DNA from: Microcella alkaliphila
Lineage (GTDB): Bacteria; Actinomycetota; Actinomycetes; Actinomycetales; Microbacteriaceae
Assembly (NCBI RefSeq): GCF_002355395.1
Contig: NZ_AP017315.1
Location: 1,674,001-1,738,000, forward strand
DNA: 64,000 bases
Direction: 5' to 3'
Part shown: positions 56,113 through 64,000 of the stretch, piece after piece
Layout of the letters: every line of letters starts with the position of its first letter
How positions within the stretch are numbered: the first letter of the stretch is position 1
Made by a program: the position numbers and the translations under genes
The notes under the pieces: model-generated
What the model was told of the DNA's origin: nothing
The model's input: the letters and a program-made list of their open reading frames with translations, nothing else
Database searches by the model: none

Positions 56113-59100
56113 TCAGTCGATGAGGCGGAGGAACGCGCTGAGTTCGGCGAGGCCTGCGGGAGTGTGCGGCAGGTGATCGGCGATGGCGGGCGAGTGCACG
56201 ATGTGGGCGGCCCATTGGGCGCGCGAGATGGCGACGTTGAGCCGGTTGCGGTTGAGCAGGAAGTCGAGCCCGCGGGGCGCGTCGGCGGCACTGGATGCGG
56301 CGAGGGTGACGATGGCGATCACGGCCTCCTGACCCTGGAACTTGTCGACGGTGCCGGCGCGGGTGTCGGTGTGCCCGGCTGCGTCGAGGGCGTCGCGCAC
56401 GGCGTGCACGTGGGCGTTGTACGGCGTGACGACGATGATGTCGGCGGCGGTGAGCGGGCGGGAGCGCGGGGCGTCGCCGCGCGCGACGGGGCCGTCTGTG
56501 GGGTCGGTCCACGGGCGTCCGATGGCCCGGTCGACGAGGGCGACGACGGCGGCGGCCTCTTCGGCCGACTCGGTGGCGTTGCCGTGGTGGGTGACGGGGT
56601 GCGCGTGGATTCCGGGCGCGATTCCGTCGAGGTGGCGGCGGGCGGCGCTCGGGTGGGCGTGCAGCTGGCCCTCGTAGGAGAGGTCGCTGACGTGGGCGGC
56701 GAGGGCGGGGTGCACGCGGCGGGTTTCGGCGAGGAAGTACCCGTAGTCGGCGGGGAGCACGTCGTGGCCGTCGGTCAGGTAGCCGAGGGCGGAGCCGTCG
56801 ATGGGTTCGGGGTGGGTGCCCTGGCTGACCTGCGGCAGCTGCTGCGGGTCGCCGAGCAGGAGGAGGTTGCGGGCGCTGACGCTCGCGGCGATGGTGGCGG
56901 CGAGCGAGTATTGGCCGGCTTCGTCGATGACGAGCAGGTCGAGGCTGTCTCGTTCGACGCGGGCGGGGTTGGCGAAGTCCCAGGCTGTGCCGCCGATGAC
57001 GTAGCCGCGCGGCTGTTCGGCGGTCCACGCGGCGAGCTGGTCGGCGCGGCCGAGCACGGTCCACTCGGCGGTGGCGTACTGCGCGGGGTCGGCCCCCGTC
57101 TTCGGGGCTTTGGCGACGTGCGCCCCGTCGAGGCCGGCGCTGACGACGGCGTCGAGCACGTGTTCGACGGTGGCGTGTCCCTGGGCGACGACGCCGACGC
57201 GCCAGCCGTGCTCGGCGACGAGGCGGGCGATGACGCGGGAGCCCAGGTAGGTCTTGCCGGTTCCGGGCGGGCCTTGCACGGCGAGGTAGCTGTGGTCGAG
57301 GGCGAGCAGGCTGTCGGCGACGGCGCGGATGCGGTCGGGTTCACCGTGCTCGTCGGCGGTGACGGCCGCGAGCCCGACGTCGCCGCGGGTGCGCGGCGGG
57401 CGGCGCAGCAGGAGGTCGACGACGGCGTCACGCGGCAGCTCGGGGTGGGTGATGGCGAGACGCGCCCCCCACTCGTGGATGGCGTCGACCTGTTTGCCGG
57501 CGGGCGGGGGCTTTGCGGGCGTGAGGGCGGCGGGCAGGTCGCGGTATTCGTCGACGGGTCGACCCGTGTACGGGTCGGTGGCGAGCGTTTCGGTGATGGC
57601 CACCCAGTCGTCTCCGGCGGCGTCGAGGGTGATACCGCGCGCGGGTCGGCTGAGCGGGTCGCGCGGGTTGAGGGGTAGCGGCGCGGGATGCTCGTATACG
57701 GCGAACGGGCCCCCTTGACCGCCGATCGATGGCCGGCTTCCGGGCGCCCATTGCCCGTGCATGCGCAGTTGCCGTCGGAGGGAGCGTTGCCGACCGGTCA
57801 TGCCCCAGTCGGTTTGGGTGACGGGCTGGTCGGGGTCGACGATGAAGACGTCGCGGGTGTCGGCCCACTCGTCGAGGGGGCTGGAGAGTCGGTCGAAGTG
57901 AGCCCACCAGTAGGTTTTGTGTTCGCGCCGGTGGTAGTCGATGGCGGCGGCCGCGTAGGCGTAGAGCCGCTGTTCGGCGGTGCGGTCGGGTTCGAGCGCG
58001 GGACTGCCGTCGGGGTTCGCGGCGAGGCGGGTGAGGTCGTCGTGCAGGGGCGAGGTCTCGATGATGCGGTCGTCGACCGCGCCCGGCGCGTCGGCGCCCG
58101 CCGAGTCCGGGCCGGCCGCGTCGGGGTCGGCACCCGCCCCCGCGTCGCCGTCACCCGACCCGTCGCCGCCTGCTCCCCCGCTGTCGACGCCGCGCCCCCG
58201 GGGGTAGGCGCGCAGCCACTGTTCGAGTTTGCGGGTGCTGACGCAGTCGATGCGGTTGTAGTCGGCAATGTCGTCGAGGATCTGCTGAGCCTCGTGCGTC
58301 TCGCCGCCGAGCCGCAGTTCGCGGGCGCGCACGTATTCGGCGACGGAGTCGTCGCCGGCGGTGACGGCCGAGCCGAGTCGGGATTCGGGCCAGTAGAGGG
58401 GTTCGAGTTTCTTGATCGAGTAGCTGGTGCTGCCGATGCGGAGCGCGCGTTTGACGACGGCGTAGAGGTCGACGAGCACGCCGTCGCGCAGCAGCCGGTC
58501 GACGGTGTCTTCGCCTATGCCGTGGCGGGCGGCGAGCAGGCGCAGGTGGGTCTTCTCGTAGGGGGCGTAGTGGTAGATGTGCAGGTCGGGGTGCTCGGCG
58601 AGGCGCCGGTCGACGTCGTCGAGGAAGGCGATGAGCGCGGCGCGTTCGTCGGCGAAGGTGTGCGCCCAGTAGGCGGTGAAGGCGTCGTCGCGGTCGGTGA
58701 CCCCGAACAGGTAGTCGATGCCCCACCAGCCGGCGCCCTCTTCGGTGTACAGCGGGTCGCCTTCGAAGTCGAAGAACAGGTCGCCGGGGTTCGGCGCGGG
58801 CAGGGAGTCGAGGGCGGAGGCGTCGATCAGTTCGACGGGCGGCACGGGGTCACCGGCGTCGGCGCGCAGCTGAAGTGCGGCTTGCGCGCGCAGCCCGTCG
58901 AGCGTGCGCTGCGGGATGCCCGCCACCGCGGCGGTGTGGGTGACGAGGTCGTTCATGGTGGTGATTCCGGCGTCGGCGAGTTTTTGCCACTGGCCACCGC
59001 GCAGCCCGTAGGTCTGCCACACGTCGCCGTGGCTGGCGATGCTGTCGGCGCACCACACGCACTTTCCGCAGTGACTCAGGCCAGGGGCGCGCCAGGTGAC

Positions 59101-59766
59101 CACGTCGGAGGCGCGCGCGCGGTCGCGGAGGAGGGCGTGCATCCGGTCGCGCTGGCGGCGGTGTACGGGCGCGATGTCGTCGAGGCGGTGGATGCTCAGC
59201 TCGTCGTCGCCGAGGATCAGCCCCGTCTCGCTGTCGACGGGGATACCCAACCGCTCGAGCTGTTCGGCGTATGCCGCCAGTTGCATGAGCGCGGTGACTT
59301 TGGCGCGGCGGGCGAGTTTCGAGTCGAGCACGCGGTAGACGCCGTCGCCGCGGTGTTCGAGGAAGTCGGCGTAGCCGACGAAGCCGAGCCCCATGCCGGG
59401 CGTGACGTCGGGACCGTGTTCGGGGTCGAAGAACGTCGCCTGCACGACCATGTCGGTGCGGGCATGCAGCGCGTCGAGCGTCGCCTGCTGGGCCGCGAGC
59501 ATCCCGTCGATGCCGCGGGCGGGCCGGTCGATTTCAATCAGCGAGCCGGCTGCGCGGTACGCCTCGATCAGCCTGGCCTCGTGCGCGTGGCCCATGACGA
59601 TGGTGCGCTCGTTCATAGCGTCGAGCGGCTCGTCGGGCGCCTCGATGCGGCCGAGCAGCGCGTCGACGCGGCGCGCGAAGCCGAACTCGCACTCGGCGGC
59701 CGCGTTGAGGTCGCTCGCCGAGGTGACGAGCAGCTGCGACCCGTCACCGTGATCGATCAGGTACAT
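56113..59766 (-). CDS. TM0106-family RecB-like nuclease fused to a DNA2/NAM7-type helicase
   Basis: A 1217-residue protein. The N-terminal part has a RecB-like nuclease region with a Cys cluster (HCGKCVWCADS), then an RNase H/DEDD-like domain (DLFFDFEGDP, HYAPYEKTHLRLL, ADYNRIDCVSTRKLEQWL), an Ala/Gly/Asp-rich linker, and a C-terminal superfamily 1 helicase with VQGPPGTGKTYLG, DEAGQYSLA, LGDPQQLPQV, and a late GTVDKFQGQEA. It probably processes DNA or RNA ends, in repair or defence. It lies between two toxin-antitoxin modules. Confidence 0.9.
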   Translation of the reverse strand: MYLIDHGDGSQLLVTSASDLNAAAECEFGFARRVDALLGRIEAPDEPLDAMNERTIVMGHAHEARLIEAYRAAGSLIEIDRPARGIDGMLAAQQATLDALHARTDMVVQATFFDPEHGPDVTPGMGLGFVGYADFLEHRGDGVYRVLDSKLARRAKVTALMQLAAYAEQLERLGIPVDSETGLILGDDELSIHRLDDIAPVHRRQRDRMHALLRDRARASDVVTWRAPGLSHCGKCVWCADSIASHGDVWQTYGLRGGQWQKLADAGITTMNDLVTHTAAVAGIPQRTLDGLRAQAALQLRADAGDPVPPVELIDASALDSLPAPNPGDLFFDFEGDPLYTEEGAGWWGIDYLFGVTDRDDAFTAYWAHTFADERAALIAFLDDVDRRLAEHPDLHIYHYAPYEKTHLRLLAARHGIGEDTVDRLLRDGVLVDLYAVVKRALRIGSTSYSIKKLEPLYWPESRLGSAVTAGDDSVAEYVRARELRLGGETHEAQQILDDIADYNRIDCVSTRKLEQWLRAYPRGRGVDSGGAGGDGSGDGDAGAGADPDAAGPDSAGADAPGAVDDRIIETSPLHDDLTRLAANPDGSPALEPDRTAEQRLYAYAAAAIDYHRREHKTYWWAHFDRLSSPLDEWADTRDVFIVDPDQPVTQTDWGMTGRQRSLRRQLRMHGQWAPGSRPSIGGQGGPFAVYEHPAPLPLNPRDPLSRPARGITLDAAGDDWVAITETLATDPYTGRPVDEYRDLPAALTPAKPPPAGKQVDAIHEWGARLAITHPELPRDAVVDLLLRRPPRTRGDVGLAAVTADEHGEPDRIRAVADSLLALDHSYLAVQGPPGTGKTYLGSRVIARLVAEHGWRVGVVAQGHATVEHVLDAVVSAGLDGAHVAKAPKTGADPAQYATAEWTVLGRADQLAAWTAEQPRGYVIGGTAWDFANPARVERDSLDLLVIDEAGQYSLAATIAASVSARNLLLLGDPQQLPQVSQGTHPEPIDGSALGYLTDGHDVLPADYGYFLAETRRVHPALAAHVSDLSYEGQLHAHPSAARRHLDGIAPGIHAHPVTHHGNATESAEEAAAVVALVDRAIGRPWTDPTDGPVARGDAPRSRPLTAADIIVVTPYNAHVHAVRDALDAAGHTDTRAGTVDKFQGQEAVIAIVTLAASSAADAPRGLDFLLNRNRLNVAISRAQWAAHIVHSPAIADHLPHTPAGLAELSAFLRLID

Positions 59767-59775
59767 GCGGCAACG

Positions 59776-60231
59776 CTAGCGGCGAGCACCGACATCGCCG
59801 ATAAAGCGCGGTGACGCTGAGCGGGTCACGACGCTCAAGCTGGAACCACTGTGAGGTCGGCGCTCGCCGAACACGGGGTCGGCCGTCATGAAGGGCAGCT
59901 GTTCGAGCTGGGCCTGAGCGGCGAGCACGCGGTCGAACGGGTCGCGGTGGTGCCAGTCGAGTTGTCCGGCGGCGAGGGCGTGAGCTGGGGTGATCGAGAG
60001 CGTGTGCGCCCCCAGCCGATCGACGTGTTGCTCGAAGTCGCTCATGATGCGTTCGACTCCCGGCAGTTTTCCGATGCGGTGTTTCGTCGCGATCTCCCAC
60101 GCACTGGCCGCGGAAACGAAGAGATCGACTTTCCGGTCGGCGAGGAGCAACCGAGCCCGAGCTGTCAGTTTCTCGGGCTGCGTCAGCGCCCACAGGAGGA
60201 CGTGGGTGTCGAGCAGCAGCGCCCGGGTCAC
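59776..60231 (-). CDS. vapC: VapC-type PIN-domain toxin, probable C-terminal frameshift
   Basis: A 151-residue PIN protein: LLLDTHVLLWAL (first Asp), SAASAWEIATKHRIGKL, and HRDPFDRVLAAQAQLE followed by TADPVFGE. Phd-linked PIN toxins usually end soon after this point; here the frame runs on for about 30 residues of Arg/Ser-rich sequence. In another frame a one-base shift near 59859-59865 would give GEADLTVVPA and a stop at 59835, matching the usual C-terminus. The GTG start at 60231 overlaps the antitoxin stop (GTGA). Confidence 0.82.
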   Translation of the reverse strand: MTRALLLDTHVLLWALTQPEKLTARARLLLADRKVDLFVSAASAWEIATKHRIGKLPGVERIMSDFEQHVDRLGAHTLSITPAHALAAGQLDWHHRDPFDRVLAAQAQLEQLPFMTADPVFGERRPHSGSSLSVVTRSASPRFIGDVGARR

Positions 60232-60461
60232 GCCCCCTCCCACACGGAAACTTCGTCGTCGGGCAACGGTTCGAAGAATGAGTCAGGCAGGGTGAAGCCC
60301 TCGACGAACCCGAGTTCGCGTGCGGTCGGCTCGGCGATGGCCACGAGGGTCGCGACGGGGTGGCCTGCGCGGGCGATGATCACCTCGTCACCCGCTTCGA
60401 CACGCGCGAGCAGCTCAGACATGCGCGTCTTCGCCTCGTGCACGTTCACCTGTACCCTCAT
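60228..60461 (-). CDS. vapB: Phd/YefM-type antitoxin
   Basis: A 77-residue protein starting MRVQVNVHEAKTRMSELLARVEAGDEVIIARAG, with the Phd/YefM fold, and a C-terminal acidic part (LPDDEVSVWEGA) that would neutralise the PIN toxin. ATG 60461 is chosen from the conserved start; the upstream frame is not protein-like. Confidence 0.9.
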   Translation of the reverse strand: MRVQVNVHEAKTRMSELLARVEAGDEVIIARAGHPVATLVAIAEPTARELGFVEGFTLPDSFFEPLPDDEVSVWEGA

Positions 60462-60463
60462 GC

Positions 60464-60484
60464 GGACTAAGTTTAGTGGACTAA
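60464..60484. promoter_or_regulatory. Probable operator of the phd-vapC module
   Basis: GGACTAA at 60464-60470 and 60478-60484, 14 bp apart, with the imperfect palindrome ACTAA-GT-TTAGT (60466-60477) between and overlapping them, directly ahead of the antitoxin start. The GGACTAA heptamer also forms part of the dispersed 21-bp repeat. Confidence 0.5.
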
Positions 60485-60897
60485 CCATCGGGATACTGGG
60501 CGTATGCGCGAACTCCCCGGCTGTGACTGATGAGCACGAGGCCAATGTCGAGTCCCACGCGTTCGGCCGCGTCGCGGACTGCGCGCATCCATTCCCGGTC
60601 GCGCGCGGTGGGCTGGGGCCCTCCGCGGCGTTCGAGCACGGGTGTCACGCTCGTGTAGTTGCCCTGCTCGACGAGCGCCGCCATGACATTCGTCAGGTTG
60701 GCTGCCGCTTCTGGCGGAGCGGCCGCGGGCAGCTGGTCGAGCTGAATGACCACGCCTTTGGTGGCGGCACCGGGCGTGTCGAAGCGCAGCCACAGTTGAC
60801 GGCGTATGGCCGGGCCCAGTGCTTCGATGAATTGTCGGTCGGCGTCGTTGATGAAGGTGCTGTCGGGCGGGGCGATGGTGCGAAAGCGTCCGGTCAT
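60481..60897 (-). CDS. Protein of unknown function upstream of the phd-vapC module
   Basis: A 138-residue soluble protein starting MTGRFRTIAPPDSTFINDADRQF. It has a helix-rich middle (ALGPAIRRQLWLRFD) and a C-terminal RDREWMRAVRDAAERVGLDIGLVLIS stretch. No family is recognised. It ends 20 bases before the antitoxin, and its stop lies in the GGACTAA box. Confidence 0.5.
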   Translation of the reverse strand: MTGRFRTIAPPDSTFINDADRQFIEALGPAIRRQLWLRFDTPGAATKGVVIQLDQLPAAAPPEAAANLTNVMAALVEQGNYTSVTPVLERRGGPQPTARDREWMRAVRDAAERVGLDIGLVLISHSRGVRAYAQYPDG

Positions 60898-61036
60898 GAC
60901 GCCACCGTGCGCCTTTTCCGGCAGTACGTGGCGCCTCGCCCCACAACCCGGTGATGCCGTGAGCGACCTCCTGGCTGTGAGGGAGGCGACACGAATGGTG
61001 TTTCGTGGCTACGCCCCGGCGAGCCTCCGCACGGCG

Positions 61037-61918
61037 TCAACGAGGAACCTTTGTGGCCGCGCCCCCCGGCAACACTCGCCTCACGGCCTCGAACGCCTCA
61101 TCGACCCCGACCCCGTACTGCCGCACCGCATACAGCGCCGCGACCGACGGCGTGTGGCTCTGCGCCTGCACGCAGTGCACGAGCACGGTCTTGCCCTCAC
61201 CCCGCAGCTGGGCGATCACATCGACCGTGTCGGCGAGCACGTGGTTGAGGTTGGGGTTCAGCCCGTCTTCGGGATCGTCGATGAGCCACTGCTCGATGTG
61301 GGTGGCGGCCCGCTGCGCCCGCCCCACCCGGCATAGCGACACGACCGCGTCGACCTGCACCCCGGCACTGCCGTCGAGCACCGTGTCGAGGTCGACGATC
61401 GAGCCGAGCAGCACCCCCTCGTCGTGCGGATGCGCGGTGAGCATCGCCCGCGCACCCCACCCGTCGTAGTCCATGCGTTCGCCGAGCGGCCACTCGCCGG
61501 CGCCGGGTTCGGTACCGCGGACGGCCCGCACGGCGAGCTCGGTGAGGCCGCGGGTGTCGAGGCCGGGCCAGCCGTGGATGAGCCGCCGCCAGGCGGCGGG
61601 CGTGGCCGATGCCCCGTGTACGGCGCCGAGCATCCCGCCGGCGATGGCGGCGACGGTGTCGGTGTCGCGCCCTCCGCGCACGGCGCGTTCGAGGCCGTCG
61701 CGCAGCGCGGTCGCGCGCGGAGCCCCCGTTTCGAGCACGGCGACGCCCGCATGGTGGATGCTCGACCAGGCTCCCTGCAGCGCGTGCACGACCCAGCCGT
61801 TGCGGTCGAAGTCGCGCGGCTGGGATTCCTCCGCCTCGCGCACGAGCCTCGCCCACCGGTCGCGGCGCGCGGCGGCTAGGGCCGCGAGGCCCACCTCAAT
61901 CTCGAGTGAGCCAGTCAC
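61037..61918 (-). pseudogene. 5'-truncated ADP-ribosylglycohydrolase fused to a dual-specificity phosphatase
   Basis: A 293-residue frame. Residues 20-135 match the C-terminal half of ADP-ribosylglycohydrolases (RNGWVVHALQGAWSSIHHA, then the metal-binding RGGRDTDTVAAIAGGMLGAVHG). Residues 200-290 form a dual-specificity phosphatase-like domain (HCVQAQSHTPSVAALYAV). The N-terminal half with the first metal site is absent, and the region before it (61919-62438) shows no gene, so the hydrolase is probably inactive. The phosphatase part could still be expressed. The active-site loop HCVQAQSHT has the Cys but not the usual Arg. Confidence 0.7.
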
Positions 61919-62438
61919 TATGGCCTGTCCGATGGCGACCGACCAGAAATCTGGACGTCAGCGAGGTCGGCTCCCGATGCTACGACTCCGGATGTGTACA
62001 TGGACGGTCAAGATTCGTCATTGCGTGGCCACGGGACCTGGCAGACGCTGCCGCCCTCAATCACAGATAGGGCGTCGCAGAACGACATTGGCCTGCACAC
62101 GTATCCGGCGACACCGGTGCAACTCGTACCTGGTCTTGACTACGAGAAGCGCATTGTAGCTACTGTCACGTCGAGACTGTGGGCGTCAGACCAGGAGCCA
62201 AGAGGTGCCGTCGGCTCCCGGGGCCCGCGCGACACCTCCACACTTCTCAGGAGCCCGAACTTGCGTTTGGCACAAATACCGAGCGCAAGTCTCGACGTGC
62301 GCAAGATCCGGCACCGCGGGGACAACCTAAAGGAGTCGCAACCAACCGGCAGACTAGCCCCGGTACACCATCGCCGATTTCTTAGCTGTATGGATGGCTT
62401 TACAGGACCGCTTTGCCGACGCAAGCGAACGGGAACCG
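61919..62438. other. Stretch without a recognisable gene, lower GC than its surroundings
   Basis: About 520 bases in which the frames on both strands give only short, non-protein-like translations. A plus-strand frame beginning near 61994 is open but carries no recognisable domain. Base composition looks visibly less GC-rich than the flanking genes. It may be remnant DNA from a rearrangement that also truncated the neighbouring glycohydrolase gene. Confidence 0.6.
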
Positions 62439-62822
62439 CTAGAACACATCGCTGAGGGCTGCAATCTTGGAGCGCAAGAGCGTCAGATCTGGCGGCGTGA
62501 GCCCCTGCTCCCGTTCCAGTTTGGACAGCATCGCAGCAATAAGTGCTTCCGTGTTCACTGTGTGGTCGTGTTCATTGCACATCCGGAAACCCTGAACCTC
62601 AGGCCTCAGCCAGACCAAGGACCGACACTGCAACGGTTGGTTCCTGTCTACGGCGCCCGCGTCCAGAGAAACCATAGGCTCGCCGAAAACGCGCATCCCC
62701 TCACCTCTTGTCACGTTGAAACGCTCAGCGGTAAGGCGCAGGAAAGGACCTCGGCCACATGACACCGAGTCGGCGCTATCGACGCTTGGCTTCGCCACAT
62801 CTCGCGTAGTCCATGTGTTCAT
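62439..62822 (-). CDS. Unknown protein coupled to the exonuclease gene
   Basis: A 127-residue protein from ATG 62822, whose start overlaps the exonuclease stop (ATGA), an arrangement that suggests real translation. It contains RLTAERFNVTRGEGMRVFGEP and a C-terminal helical LIAAMLSKLEREQGLTPPDLTLLRSKIAAL. No family is recognised. Its base composition is lower in GC than its neighbour, like the empty stretch behind it. Confidence 0.5.
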   Translation of the reverse strand: MNTWTTRDVAKPSVDSADSVSCGRGPFLRLTAERFNVTRGEGMRVFGEPMVSLDAGAVDRNQPLQCRSLVWLRPEVQGFRMCNEHDHTVNTEALIAAMLSKLEREQGLTPPDLTLLRSKIAALSDVF

Positions 62823-64000
62823 GATCCGGCCTCGACACGTTGCGACAGCAAAACATCCAAGTACGACTCCCCCACCACCGGGATGCCATACTCGCGGGCC
62901 TTGCGCGCCTTGCCGGATAGCGAGTCGGGGTCGGCGGCGACCACCAGACCGACATTCTTCGATACCGCCGACGCGATGCGGAATCCTCCCGCGACCAGCT
63001 CGGCCTCCCACTGCTCGCGGGGGCGCGACATCGCCCCGGTGAGCACCACGATCGAGCCGAGGGCGATCGCCGACGCCGCCGCGCCGGCAGCCGGGGCGGG
63101 CGCGACGGGAGTTGCGGGCTCACGACCGCGAGCATCCAGGGCCCGCTCGCGCAACTCGTCAGAGACGCCCAGCATGCGCGCGACCGCCTCGATGTCGGCG
63201 CGCTCCTCGGCCGTCAGCACGCCGTCGGCCCACGCGACGGCGGCGAGCTGCTGGACGTACGACTCGTGGAGGGCTAGAGCGGTCGGGCGGTCGACTCCGA
63301 GCTCGTCGGCCAGGGCGATCAGTTCGACGGCCTCATGCTGCGACACGTGCCGGTCGATCAGGCAGCGGTCGAGCAACGCCAGGTAGTCGAGGTGCGCCTC
63401 CGGTGCGCTGACCTCGGGAAGCGCCGCGGACATCCGTTCAAGAAAATGGCGGTCATCACGGGCGGTGGCGCGCGGCATCCAAGCCGAAAACGGCGCCGGC
63501 GACGTGTGCTCGGGGCGCCGCCACGACACCGACGCCGCCTTCTCGAGGTGCGGCCTCCACATCGCGGCACCCGTGCTCGCGATGTAGCCAGCCAGTAGCT
63601 CGGCCGTCGCACGGGCGTCGCCGAGGGCGTGGTGGGCGCTCGACAGTTCGACGTCAAACGCCGCACAACAGTCGGCGAGGCTGCGACCGGCGCCGGGGAT
63701 GATCTCGCGGGCCAGCCGCATCGTGCACACGAACGGCGCGTCGTCGGGCAGCGGGGCGCGGGCGCGGGCGAATTCGGCGGCCAGAAACCGGCGGTCGAAG
63801 CTGGCGTTGTGCGCGACGATCGCGCGGCCGTCGAGCACGTCGACCAGGTCAGGGAGGATGTCGGCGAACGCGGGGGCGTTCATGAGGGTGGCGCCGTCGA
63901 GTCCGTGCACGTGGCCGGCGCCGATGTGCCGGCGGGGGTTCACGACCGTCTCCCACTCGCCGGTCACCGAGCCCAACTCGTCGGTCGTCACCACGGCAAG
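62819..64000 (-). CDS. Exonuclease (DnaQ-like) with TerB-like and BRCT domains, N-terminus outside window
   Basis: The frame is open to the right edge (position 64000), so the start and the DxE motif I of the exonuclease are missing. Visible are ExoII HNASFDRRFL and ExoIII HHALGDARATAEL, then a central helical domain resembling TerB (DYLALLDRCLIDRHVSQHEAVELIALADELG, WADGVLTAEERADIEAVARMLG) and a C-terminal BRCT domain (IVVLTGAMSRPREQWEAELVAGG, KNVGLVVAADPDS). This architecture is common in actinobacteria and implies a DNA repair or maintenance role. Confidence 0.9.
   Translation of the reverse strand, partial: LAVVTTDELGSVTGEWETVVNPRRHIGAGHVHGLDGATLMNAPAFADILPDLVDVLDGRAIVAHNASFDRRFLAAEFARARAPLPDDAPFVCTMRLAREIIPGAGRSLADCCAAFDVELSSAHHALGDARATAELLAGYIASTGAAMWRPHLEKAASVSWRRPEHTSPAPFSAWMPRATARDDRHFLERMSAALPEVSAPEAHLDYLALLDRCLIDRHVSQHEAVELIALADELGVDRPTALALHESYVQQLAAVAWADGVLTAEERADIEAVARMLGVSDELRERALDARGREPATPVAPAPAAGAAASAIALGSIVVLTGAMSRPREQWEAELVAGGFRIASAVSKNVGLVVAADPDSLSGKARKAREYGIPVVGESYLDVLLSQRVEAGS

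Noticed and set aside
57688-59814. 708-codon plus-strand frame opposite the nuclease/helicase
   Set aside because: Val/Gly/Asp-rich antisense frame of the large gene; no recognisable domain.
61994-62455. Possible 153-codon gene on the plus strand
   Set aside because: The translation has no domain-like pattern, no ribosome-binding site and mixed composition; treated as non-coding.

Overview
The window is high-GC DNA with frequent GTG starts and a gene content typical of a Gram-positive actinobacterium, most likely a member of Microbacteriaceae. The pointers are the hrcA-dnaJ-rsmE-HIT-phoH-ybeY-CBS protein-era cluster, comEA-comEC-holA, three DUF2510 proteins, a DUF3516-type helicase and a deoC locus with a SorC regulator. 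No rRNA, tRNA, insertion sequence, prophage or CRISPR array was recognised.

Layout. 1-943: a small P-loop kinase-like gene between two clusters of a dispersed 21-bp repeat. 988-2883: leuA behind a leader peptide with three consecutive Leu codons, which looks like an attenuator. 2963-5159: a two-component system with a tiny overlapping ORF between kinase and regulator. 5422-12485: the chaperone/RNA-maturation operon, read leftwards from hrcA, with a CIRCE-like operator. 12661-17901: two DUF4870 proteins, hemW, a HAD phosphatase, a membrane protein, truB and panE. 17883-18726: two more repeat clusters flanking one small membrane-protein gene. 18738-25562: deoxyribose utilisation (SorC regulator, deoC, two overlapping aldehyde dehydrogenase genes that look like a split ALDH16), a divergent ROK kinase and an MFS transporter. 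25582-30203: ribF, two small genes and lepA. 30440-31126: rpsT, a strong hairpin and the largest repeat cluster. 31186-40393: holA, comEC, comEA, leuS, pabB and pabC. 40535-53216: three DUF2510 envelope proteins, the helicase carrying an in-frame repeat pair, three small acidic proteins, a CPBP-type membrane protein, an FAD oxidoreductase and an SRPBCC protein. 53271-64000: a more accessory stretch with a TM2 protein, a lipase-like hydrolase, a MazEF module, a large RecB-like nuclease/helicase, a VapBC module with a probable C-terminal frameshift, a 5'-truncated ADP-ribosylglycohydrolase, a stretch without a recognisable gene, and an exonuclease/BRCT gene running off the right edge.

The most unusual element is the 21-bp repeat (core TCAACAACTCAGGACTA). 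Twenty-one copies form six clusters. In every cluster the forward copies come first and the reverse copies last, so the copies always converge. Copy-to-copy distances fall into classes near 44, 55, 66 and 77 bp, about 11 bp apart, which is close to one DNA helical turn. Most clusters lie at gene 3' ends. Two genes take their stop codon from a copy, and one pair sits inside a helicase gene in the only reading frames without stops. This looks like a dispersed, helically phased protein-binding or mobile element and is the best candidate here for an undescribed system.
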